DNA of 64,000 bases. It comes from Stachybotrys elegans (lineage: Eukaryota; Ascomycota; Sordariomycetes; Hypocreales; Stachybotryaceae). Below are positions 1-8,798 of the stretch, piece after piece. The position numbers and the translations under genes are program-made. The stretch covers positions 248,001-312,000 of the forward strand of contig JAGPNK010000020.1 of assembly GCA_020746835.1 (NCBI GenBank), in the 5' to 3' direction. The notes beneath the pieces are model-generated. The model was not told the DNA's origin, did no database searches, and was given only the letters and a program-made list of their open reading frames with translations. The first letter of the stretch is position 1; each line of letters starts with the position of its first letter.

Positions 1-1373
1 TTGACCGTAGTTGCCTGTAGCTGGACCGAAGTTTGAGGTCGAACATAAACCTGGCGACGGAAGCATATACAAACCGGTTTCACAAAATCTTCGACGGGAT
101 CGACAACTACTCGACATTGCCCAAGTGATCGTTTTGCGCCGTTCTGATATTGCGACAAAATACCCATACACCAGCCAGTATGTTTATTGTTGAAAATGCT
201 GATGCAGTTGACGTTTTCCAAGGGTGCTATTGAGAAACAAGCGTTTGGGAACGGAGGATCGTCCATACATAAGGGATGGTGAAACGGCGTCACCGGTGTG
301 ACATCTGCCTCTCCCATGGGATATGCGCCGATAACAGAAACGGGTTGCAATTCTTGTGTGTCATATATAATAGTCATTGGTGACTTGCTCAGTAACAAAT
401 CCTTTGCTGGCTTGGAAGAAGTAAGGCCGACCGACGTCGCCGCCGAGTTTCATGCGGAACTGGGCTGATTAGACTTCCTTGGTATCATATTGTTAAGCAG
501 AGTAAACTCACAAGCAAACAGGTACTCCTAAAGGATGTCCTCTTAGGCAGTGGCATCCGAGAACCTATTGCAGCAATGTAATCCTTTCGTGAAAACGGGA
601 CGTAGACCCAAGTAACTGATCGTTGACGTCGGCAGGACAGGCGTTGATAGGTTGTCTGGGCGCAAGGAGCTACCTGTGTATGAGCATGCACGGCGTAAAT
701 CCCGCCATAGCAGAAGAAGAAAGTGATTCCATTTGTTTTCGACAACTCGGTTGTCCTAAACCGTGTGGAAGGGATGATACTGGCCGGGTAAAACTGACAT
801 CGCTCTAGGTCGGGAGGAATTGGAGTGTCCCAAGTCTGGAGCCCTTGGCATGCTTTGGGCAACTCCAGACGCAAGGATCCAAACTGAGGCGTGGCGTGAG
901 TCTCGCAGCACTCTCAACTTGAATTGTGAGCCTAAGAAGGGTGGGCTGCTTACCTTGAAGTGCGCAGTGACGCCTTTGAACCATCTCTGGTCAAGTATAA
1001 TGAACACAAGGCCGTGAGTCCGCCATCCTCTGAACTCTGGATTCCTAGGCAGTCTTTCGACTTGTTGGATACCCCAAGAGTCAATAGTCAACCGAATAAC
1101 TGGTACTTCGACCGTTTCTTTAGTCACCGGTTGGCCACCACGCTTCCACGCCACGACCGAGCACAAGGGGATTGACAAGAGGTGGTCCGATAAAGGAATA
1201 GGCAATTGTTGACATAGCTTAGAGGCGGCGTTAATCCGCCAGGTTATACTCGTCGTCGAATACCCATGAATCATTCCAATTATTTCTGAGGGAAGCAACC
1301 TCATACTTGAGATGCCCAAATCGCCGAATACCGACCAATCCGGTTTGACGACCGTTTCATATGGTGGATTCAA
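1..1373 (-). pseudogene. Left-edge fragment of an F-box-like (DUF7600-type) fungal protein
   Basis: Runs off the left edge on the minus strand. Reading down from 1373, a short F-box-like start (LLPSEIIGMI) is followed by the middle of the family (PVIRLTIDSWGIQQVERLP, then the WDTPIPPDLERC and NGITFFF regions). Two introns fit: 884..953 (donor after HFK, resuming FGSLRLELP) and 465..525 (resuming TQFRMKLGGDVGRPYFFQ). Near 380 the frame breaks by one base: the exon runs into TGA, while the neighbouring frame continues without stop to position 1 with YDTQELQPVSVIGAYP and HTGWCMGIL. The roughly 150 residues normally between F-box and middle domain seem to be missing. The same family is intact at 18898..21054. 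I read this as a decayed, internally deleted copy. The DUF number is from memory; family kinship comes from side-by-side reading of the two copies. Confidence 0.6.
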
Positions 1374-1624
1374 AGTTGTTGGGCTGAACCGCTGCGTAAT
1401 GTGATGAAGTAAAGGCTCGGTTATCCGAGAAAATGTATTTGATATATATACAGGTGAATGTTACATCATCTATCTGATCTGTACCATTATAAACCGTCGA
1501 CGGCGTCATATGCCGCGACACCTCGAGAATATGTCTCTACCATTATCCACACCCCGGTTTTCCAGCCACGCCGACCCATAACGTCATTATCCATCCCCCA
1601 AACTCTTCCAAAATCCATGATGTT

Positions 1625-2752
1625 TTAGATCATGGCAACAAGGAGACCAGCAAGAACGGCGAGTCCGGCACGGTGGACAGTCTCAGAGGCTCCGGCAGTG
1701 ACGATGGCGCCAGTGGGAGCGGGAGCGGGAGCAGCGACTCCAGTGCCGGGAACGACCTCGGGGCAGAGAGTGTGGCCGCAGGCGGGGTAAGGAGGCAGGC
1801 TGGCGGCGGGAGGAGCGACATATCCACCGGTGACAGAGGGGACGGGAATAGCAGAGCTGTTCTTGACCTCATCGAGGTAGATCTTGACCTCATCCTTTCC
1901 GGGAGCAAGCGAAGGCTTAGGAATAACAGTCCAGATCTGGCCCTCGGTGTAAGCAGGCGTAGCCTTAGGCTTGGGGATGACGGTGTAGATGGGCTTTCCC
2001 TCGATAGGCAGAGTCTCGGCAGGCTTGGTGGGAACAACACCGGTATCCTTGGGAACAGGGCAGATGGTGACAGTAGCGGGAACGTGGATGGTGGTATAGA
2101 TGGTGCTGTCACCAGGGCAGTCCTTGACCTCAGGCTTGCAGTCGATGATGGTGCTGGTGTGCACCTCGGTCACAGTGCTGGTGATCCAGCCGTAAGGGGG
2201 CTGATCGGTGTGGATGGGAGTGCCAGAGTGAACCCAGTGCCAGCCCTTTGCCTCGTCATTGTCGCAGCCATCGATGTCGATACCGGGGTGAGCAGGATGA
2301 AAGACGCTGGTGCAGCCCTCGCAGATGGGCTCAGTAGGCTTAATGTCTTTGGGGAGCTCGATGCCCTCAGGGAGCTCGAAGTCGGGGAACTCGGGGAACG
2401 TGATGCTCTTGGTGGGCACGCTGGGCAAGCTGATGGTCGGCACGCTGATGCTGGGGATGGTGATGCTGGGGATGCTGACGCTAGGGATCTTGATGGTGGG
2501 CAGGCTGATGGTGGGCAGGCTGACGCTGGGAAGAGTGGGAAGGGTGGGCAGGCGGGTGATCTGCGTAGGGTTGGGCAGACCAGTGAGCCTGGTCAGCTCG
2601 GCAATGTCGCCCTTGGGCAGCTCAGGGAGATCCAGGCCGGTAGGAAGTGGGAGGCCGGTAGGGAGATCGATGTCGGCGAGGTTAGGGACATTGCCCAGCA
2701 GGTTATCCTGGGCCAGGACCACAGGGGCGAGAGCGAGGATAGTATACTTCAT
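1625..2752 (-). CDS. GPI-anchored, Pro/Ser/Thr-rich cell-surface protein with pentapeptide repeats
   Basis: Single exon, 375 aa from the ATG at 2752 (MKYTILALAPVVLAQ). I chose this start because it opens directly with a signal peptide (cleavage likely after VLA); the reading frame continues upstream but without signal-like sequence. Residues about 70-113 are a run of (S/T)(I/V)x(L/I/V)P pentapeptides. The middle holds a Cys-containing domain (CEGCTSVFHPAHPGIDIDGC and WHWVHSGTP), then Thr/Pro stretches with paired motifs PIYTVIPKPK and QIWTVIPKPS. The C-terminus is a small-residue site (TAGASE) followed by a hydrophobic tail ending LAVLAGLLVAMI, as for GPI anchoring. Likely a cell-wall or plasma-membrane surface protein; the family is not recognised and no enzyme motif is visible. 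A TATA-like TTATTTAAA lies about 90 bp upstream. Confidence 0.8.
   Translation of the reverse strand: MKYTILALAPVVLAQDNLLGNVPNLADIDLPTGLPLPTGLDLPELPKGDIAELTRLTGLPNPTQITRLPTLPTLPSVSLPTISLPTIKIPSVSIPSITIPSISVPTISLPSVPTKSITFPEFPDFELPEGIELPKDIKPTEPICEGCTSVFHPAHPGIDIDGCDNDEAKGWHWVHSGTPIHTDQPPYGWITSTVTEVHTSTIIDCKPEVKDCPGDSTIYTTIHVPATVTICPVPKDTGVVPTKPAETLPIEGKPIYTVIPKPKATPAYTEGQIWTVIPKPSLAPGKDEVKIYLDEVKNSSAIPVPSVTGGYVAPPAASLPPYPACGHTLCPEVVPGTGVAAPAPAPTGAIVTAGASETVHRAGLAVLAGLLVAMI
2414..2527 (-). repeat. Coding pentapeptide repeat tract
   Basis: About seven to eight tandem 15-bp units inside the GPI protein gene encode (S/T)(I/V)x(L/I/V)P, for example SVSLP, TISLP, TIKIP, SVSIP, SITIP, SISVP. Alternating beta-branched residues with a proline every fifth position suggests an extended or beta-solenoid-like stalk; that structure is inference. 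Confidence 0.75.
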
Positions 2753-3995
2753 TTTGGAGAAATGGGTTGTGTTTTGTTGGTCTTGTTGTAGTGAGTGGAC
2801 GGGTTGTATGTGCCCAATGTGAGAACGAGCGTGTTGGTTTAAATAAGTGTGTTTGTAAGAAGGAAGAATGTGCTTGAAGATGATTGTTGGTGATGAGGGA
2901 AGGGAAAGCCTGAGCAGAGCGGCGGCACTGTCCATCTAAATAGTCGTCGGAGACGGCATGGGACGAGGGCGAGCTGCTGCAGTCTTCCGCCGGCACGGCA
3001 CATCAGAAGGCTGGAAATTGGACTTCTGTGCGCATCTCAGGATACGGAGAGCACCAAGAGCCGTGTGTCCTAGACATGCAGACAAGAAGAAGAAGGGGGG
3101 AGGGGGGCTCCTCTGGCCGAAATCACGGAGGAACATGTCTGCCAGCCGGACGCGCAACGCTGCACAGGAGGAGGGTTCCCTCGACGCCCACCTCCACAGG
3201 TCCTATTAGACCGGTGTTGAGTTTGGACTTGACTAGGTACGTGAGATTGAGGCTGGTTTAATGCAGGGCGTGTCGCAGGTTGTTCATATTCTCAAAATGG
3301 CATCCGAGAAATATTGCCCCAGGCTGACGATTCCGTGACGGAATTGAAGAAACGAGATTCGACCACAAGAGTAGCCAGCATCATGGAAGCAGGGGCGTTG
3401 GCCGTTTCACAGCACACAGTGACTTGATATTGTTGCCATTTGACGTACTCTCCAAGCATGTTGCCTTCTCCTGCATTCTCTGCCAAGAACACCGAGAAAT
3501 CTCTATTTGAGCCATGTCGCTAAGACCAGAGGCGGGACACGCCGGTTGGGCTGGCGCTACTTTGTCTTGTCATTTCCGTGTTCCGTGGCCCGTTGTCAAA
3601 AAAGCAAATTCATGTCGCCCGGCAGAGCAAGGGGCGTAAGCCAGCCGTCCGAACAGGCCAGCCATGTCTCATTGAAGAAGGCGGCGCGCCTCTGTCGCAG
3701 AAGGGGCTGTTTTCTCTCTTCCCGATTTTAGCCCTTGCAGACTGGTTTATGTTTGTGCCGTCCAAGGCATCCAGCTTGGCGCCGCAAACCGCTGCTTTAC
3801 GGCGTGTTCTCAATGCTGCTGCTGCAACCGCATTAGCTCAGCTATGACGGGTGACGTTTGTTCAGTAGCTGCATGTTGACCACTCACATTGTTCCTCTAT
3901 GTGCCAGGTGCTTGCCACGGTTAGCACACGGCTTATTGTGTCTGTGTGCCTGCAGAACAACCCTGCGGGGTTCAGTTCGTGTCTTGCCTCGAGTC
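2753..3995. other. Intergenic region, no gene recognised
   Basis: Contains the divergent upstream region of the GPI protein gene and the 3' side of YAE1. Short open frames are present on both strands but none shows a recognisable domain, signal peptide or splice pattern. Confidence 0.5.
2838..2846 (-). promoter_or_regulatory. TATA-like box of the GPI protein gene
   Basis: TTATTTAAA on the minus strand, about 86 bp before the ATG at 2752. Position fits a TATA element with a short leader. Sequence match only. Confidence 0.35.
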
Positions 3996-4679
3996 TCACC
4001 AGTCCAGGGGTTTTCTCGTAGAAGGCACTACGGCAGTAGCGACATGATCATCAGACATGGCCTCGAGGCGCGGGCCACTCTCATCTTGGAGAAGAGACGG
4101 TTCAATCTTCCAGCGTTTCATCTGCTCATTGACAATCTCGGTCCATTTACGGATCAAGGGGTGAGCCAGCGCCACGTCCATGAAAATAACCTCTTCTCCG
4201 TCGCCAACCTCGTAGGTCCAGTTCCCGTCGGGAGCCCAGTACTGCGGGCTGAAGATACTGGCTTTGCCGAGGTCTGCCTGTGCCGCTGCTAGCAGCTCGT
4301 CGGCTGCTGCGGCCGCGTCTTGTCCGTCCCCGCGCAGGGCTTCCGCGATGCCCTCCAGCGTGCCCAGGAGCTGGCCGGCTTGGAGCCCGATAGTGGCGCC
4401 CAGACTAAAGCCCTCGTCGAAGCCTGCCTGGATGCTGGTCTCTTTGGCGGTGCTGACGCCTTCGCGGTAGCCTGCTGTCGTGTGCTCTGTGCGTAGGCGG
4501 TTCATGTCAGAGGGGTGAGAGGTAGCAGATACATGGCGCAGCTCTGAAGCAGACTCTGGGCCCGAACCAAAAACGTCATCGAGGGGATCGTTGGAGTCCA
4601 CCTGGGACTCGAGATAGTCGTCCCCAGCGTGCGTCAGATGGGCTTTTTCGTCTGGGTGGTCTGAAGGTTGGAAGTGCAT
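3996..4679 (-). CDS. YAE1: Yae1-family Fe-S adaptor protein
   Basis: Single exon, 227 aa. Residues about 33-110 carry the Yae1 signature: DVFGSG, then the regularly spaced glycines of the deca-GX3 motif (GYREGVSTAKETSIQAGFDEG, FSLGATIGLQAGQLLG). In yeast, Yae1 with Lto1 forms a complex that bridges the cytosolic iron-sulfur targeting machinery to the ABC protein Rli1 (ABCE1), needed for ribosome recycling. The C-terminal part is acidic with an Ala-rich helix (GQDAAAAADELLAAAQADLG) and is longer than in yeast (141 aa), as is usual in filamentous fungi. The ATG at 4679 (MHFQPSDH) is the first in frame. Its neighbour at 4913 lies on the same strand about 230 bp upstream. Confidence 0.88.
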   Translation of the reverse strand: MHFQPSDHPDEKAHLTHAGDDYLESQVDSNDPLDDVFGSGPESASELRHVSATSHPSDMNRLRTEHTTAGYREGVSTAKETSIQAGFDEGFSLGATIGLQAGQLLGTLEGIAEALRGDGQDAAAAADELLAAAQADLGKASIFSPQYWAPDGNWTYEVGDGEEVIFMDVALAHPLIRKWTEIVNEQMKRWKIEPSLLQDESGPRLEAMSDDHVATAVVPSTRKPLDW

Positions 4680-4912
4680 ATTGGTGCTGCAGCGATGCTT
4701 GATATTGCTGGTTATTGAGCCGATCCAAGACTTTTCAAATATGTTTAAAGGTTGAGGCGAATACCGAATGGATTACTCACCTCATACAGCACAGCGCCGT
4801 GGAGCGAACCTACCCTAAACTCCACATAATTCCACCCCACTGTCCTGCTTCCATGATTGCTACTATTATTTTTTTCCTCACTGCACGCACCTACTCCATC
4901 ATACACTAGTAT

Positions 4913-6313
4913 CTAGGTATAGAGACTTCGCGGGACGGGTTCCTCGCAATCAACGAACTCGTCTGTGCTTTCGTCGTCCTCGTCATCCTCGTCAGTGCTG
5001 TGGGGAGAAGTGGCGGACGCCCTACTGTTTGCGGCCTGGATGAAGTTGTCGCGATGCTGCTTCGCTAAGTCTCTCGCGTTCCGCAAAGCCGTCGCCCCTC
5101 GGACGAAATCGCCGCGTTCCTCATTCATTACCCAAGTACCGACCTTGGTCATGTGATACCTGGGCGACATTCCATCGGTCTTTGGCGCCGTAGGATGGTG
5201 GGCATACATCCTGAGGATACCGTGCTGGTATGTCGAGCTAAAGACATAGGCCCGTCCATCGTACTGTGGTTGTTCTCTGCCGTAGTTCTGCAGGCTATGC
5301 ATGCCGCGGGAGCCAACTGCGCCGTCATAGCAGGCTTGTCGGTGTAAAACAGCAGAACTGCCGTCTGGGCCTTTGGCTTCCACGAAAAAGTTGGGTGCTA
5401 GCGGTTTGGAGTGCATGGTTGACGGCACAATATACTCTCCGATCTTGTCGCGAACAGTCTGAGATAATCGCTGAGGGATAGATCCATAGTAGATATCTGG
5501 CTTAGCAGGTGTAATAGCACCATCGGTAAGCGGCTCGAGATTGCCGAACGCTGTGTTTCTTCCAGACGGTTCTGTGGATATAGGAGGGCCAAGGATGGCT
5601 GGCATCACGTTTGCCAGCACTTCGGCTTCATCTTTAGCCATGGCGTGATTCTGACAAAACGTCTCAAATGCGTCATCTGAGAATTCGGATAGTGAAAGTG
5701 ACGGCCGCCGCTTAGCAAGCGTCGATAAGATGTCGCCCAAATCAGGCTTCTCCAACGAGTGTAGTTCGATGTGGTGGTCCGTCAAGTGCTGTTCAAAGTT
5801 CCGGCTATATACTGTAGACTTTGGGTTGGTTGGGGTTGGCGAGGTCATTGAAGGTAGATTTGCTAATCCACTGCCGCCATTCTCCGAGGACGCGTTCAAG
5901 TTCATGGCTTCAGGCACGGTAAGAGGTTCCGCTGGATAGGGACACTGCCTCGATGTCAGTGCTTCTCAAGCTATAGGGAGCGCAATACACACTGCTCTGA
6001 GGTCAGACAAATCCGGTCCGCCTTGTCGTGAGAATCGCGCTAGACACTTGACGTCGTGGTGTGCGGGTGTCTGGACGGGTCCGTTGAAGGCGAGAGAAAG
6101 AGTGCTTGGGCGCTTCGTGCGGCGATCGTGTTCTCTCAAAGCCCGATGGGTCAGCTTAATCTTGGAAAGCCTGTCCCAAAATTCGGGGGGAAATTCCCAG
6201 GAATCGCAGTTGTTTCGCGATTTGAGCCTCTTTGCTGGAGATGCTTGAGCGAGGTCGTCAAGACAGGGGTCGGCTTCTTGTTGCCTCGTGTGCTTCTTCG
6301 GCGCCATGAGCAT
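4913..6313 (-). CDS. Predicted PD-(D/E)xK-fold protein (DUF7924-type)
   Basis: Two exons, 5993..6313 and 4913..5944, joined by a 48-nt intron (5945..5992, donor GTGTGT, acceptor GAGGCAG, phase 0), giving about 450 aa from the ATG at 6313 (MLMAPKK). Exon 1 is basic with a WEFPPEFWDRLSKI motif; exon 2 has EQHLTDHHIELHSLEKPDL, then GNLEPLTDGAITPAKPDIYYG, FFVEAKGPDG and HRQACYDGAVGSRGMHSLQNYG. The ordered residues Asp257 (in KPD), Glu296 and Lys298 (in VEAK) and Gln310 resemble the PD-(D/E)xK nuclease core. The end is acidic (TDEDDEDDESTDEFVD). I recall this family as DUF7924, a multicopy fungal family with no tested function. Nuclease fold is an inference from motif order; activity is unknown. 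Confidence 0.72.
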
Positions 6314-7587
6314 GATGCTGACAGCATAGCAGTGGTGTTGATGGAGGGAGAAATGGGAAGCCCTCAACCAACTATTAGCTGCCTGGTATGGGGAGTCGCA
6401 CGGTCACTTATGCACCAGAGGCTGGCGTGGGTGTGATTGGCATCCGGCATCTCTTTGACATTTGACAGTGTTCTGTTTTTATAGCAGCCCCAATCTTAGT
6501 CTATGTCTTTAAACTATGATGGAGTAGGTGTGTGCAGTGTGGAAAAGGGAGCAATAGTGGCCTTGCTGCCCGTAGGACAAAGGACAGAGTCAAACAATGA
6601 AGGGATCGTCAGATGACATCACCCGTTGGCCGGAGCCAGAAAACAATGTTCCTCAATCTACTTGACGATGACCAGCGGTTCTCACGTCTCCAGCGGCTGC
6701 GTCTCCAAGTCAAGGCGAACCGCGTAGCTCCCCAAGATGTAAACCTCCACTGCCGCAGACCTTCGGTCCGCGTGGAGGCCATTTTTTAGACGGAGAAGCA
6801 CCGATCTTTCGATCTGGTGTCTTGCCGCATTATCCAACCGCTTGTTGCCCGAAACATATGCTCTCGTATTTATAATCCTCGGTTGCGGGCGCTATGGCTC
6901 AAGTAAAGAGGGCTGGGTAAGGTCGAGACAGATGAGAGGAGCTGCGCGGAGCTGTTAGAGACTTGATAGGATTGCAACCCAACTTCTTAGTGATTAATCT
7001 GGTAGCAGATCTGCCGATCATGGCATCCAAACAAAAGTCAAGACGCATCAAGGGACAAAAGCCCTGCCTGTTAGCCGACATAGCCGTCAACTCAACCAAG
7101 GTGGCTATGTATGCGTGTGATACCAGACGGCACGTCTCTAGTTTACGCCAGAAGGCGTGAATCCTGTGTAGGCCTCGTGTATCTCAGTGTACGGAATAAT
7201 TCCATGCGTGGTCCTCGTCGGCTTGGGAGGGGCGGATGGGCAGCCGCCGCAATCCCTTTGCGTGAATGCATGTGAGGATGGAACCAATCATATACTAATC
7301 CACAGGACAAAACAAGAGATGGAAAGCGACGATCTTCGTCCCACGAGGCCCTCCAGACGCGCCGAAGTCCCGAACTCGTGTAGGCATGCATCTAGCCTAT
7401 CCCTTGGCCCGATGAGAATGGATTGCAGTATCCCGCATGGGGATCAATGGCTGGCCGAACAAGCTATATCTTGACGACAGCTCCCGCAAGAGAAGATGCC
7501 TCCCTCCCAGCACATTCATAAGCATCTGCTTCTCCAACCACCAGGACATAACATATCCTCCTCCTACCCTCGAAATCCCAAGCCAGT
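6314..7587. other. Intergenic region with a strong hairpin
   Basis: Divergent spacer between the PD-(D/E)xK-type gene and the AA9 gene. No protein gene seen. It contains a GC-rich hairpin at 6744..6778 with outer arms CCTCCAC/GTGGAGG and inner arms GCAGACC/GGTCCGC, followed six bases later by a T-run. Confidence 0.5.
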
Positions 7588-8389
7588 ATGGCTGCATCCA
7601 TGGCAAAGACTGCCCTTGGGCTCTTGGCCTTGGCCTCGGGCGTCTTGTCGCACGGCCTGGTGACGAGCTACACCGTCGACGGCGAGGAGTACGGCGGCTT
7701 CCTGCTCGACTACTACTACGACATTGTCAACGGCGGCACGGCCCCGGACATTGCCGCCTGGTACGCCGAGAACCTCGACATTGGCTTCGTCGAGCCCAAC
7801 GCCTACGGTACCGCGGCTATCAACTGTCACAAGAACGCCAAGCCGGGCAAGCTCTACACGACGGTGGCTGCAGGCGGCTCCGTGACCTTTGACTGGACCC
7901 CCAAGCCATGGCCGCACCCGTACGGTCCCATCCTGGCCTACGTCGCCAAGTGCGATGGCGAGTGCACCGACGTGAACCCAACCTCTCTCCGATGGGTCAA
8001 GATTGAGGAGCAAGGAAGTACGCATCGCAGCCCCTGAATCGCTTGAGAGGATACTGACAGTCCCAGTCGATTACGACACCCAAGTCTGGGCTCAGGCGCA
8101 GTTCGTCGACCAGGACAGCAATTGGACCGTCAACATCCCCGAATCTCTGGCCCCGGGCAACTACGTCCTCAGACACGAGCTGATTGCTCTCCACGGCGCC
8201 GCCAGCGCCAACGGAGCCCAGAACTACCCGCAGTGCTTCAACATCAAGATCACCGGCTCGGGAACTGCCAACCCCACCGGCGTTCCCGGAACCTCGCTGT
8301 ACAAGGCCACCGACCCGGGTATTCTCTTCAACCCCTACGTCACCATCACCAACTATGTTATTCCTGGACCGGCTCTGTGGCGAGGCTGA
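7588..8389 (+). CDS. AA9 lytic polysaccharide monooxygenase (secreted)
   Basis: Exons 7588..8017 and 8067..8389 around a 49-nt intron (phase 1), 250 aa. Copper-dependent oxidative cleavage of cellulose or related glucans outside the cell. Signal peptide residues 1-21 (AKTALGLLALASGVLS) ends exactly before His22, which becomes the N-terminal His of the copper brace; the second brace His is His110 in WPHPYGPILAYVAKCDGEC, and the axial Tyr is Tyr197 in AQNYPQCFNI. The conserved LAPGNYVLRHELIALHGA segment is present. No CBM1 or linker follows; the protein stops soon after the catalytic domain (NYVIPGPALWRG). Met1 or Met5 could start translation. Substrate and C1/C4 preference cannot be read from this. 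Downstream, DPP3 lies on the same strand. Confidence 0.92.
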
Positions 8390-8798
8390 GCACACCGTGG
8401 CTTGGTAGTCTCGGGGGAAAGGGTACGATTCAAGGACATTTTTATATAGCGAAAGCTAGTAGTACATAGATCACACCAATACGTGCTGTCACTGTGTCCC
8501 TATTCTTTTCCCATATATGTGAGTTTTATTCACACAGATACGGCCTGTAGCTCATCTCTCTGCTCAAATGCCACCCGGTCTTCCCTTGGCATCGTGGAAA
8601 GCAGGGCCCCAGTGCTCCATCCAACAGCCAGTTTCGACGACCAACACCACGGCACAGATACATACCCCGCTTCCCTGCCTGGGCGTCTCCCCCAAAAGAC
8701 AAGTCAAGAGGTATGGACGAAGTAAAAGAGCGCTGCTGCCTCCTCTCCGAACAACATATCCAACCTACCTATTACTTCGCATTTCTGACAACACAAGA
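8390..8798. other. AA9 3' region and DPP3 5' region
   Basis: Holds the AA9 3' UTR and the DPP3 leader. The DPP3 frame stays open upstream to about 8568 but without similarity. No separate gene seen. Confidence 0.5.

Noticed and set aside
1673..2791. 372-codon plus-strand frame with Gly/Asp repeats
   Set aside because: It is the antisense of the GPI protein gene; the regular pattern mirrors the coding repeat of the other strand.
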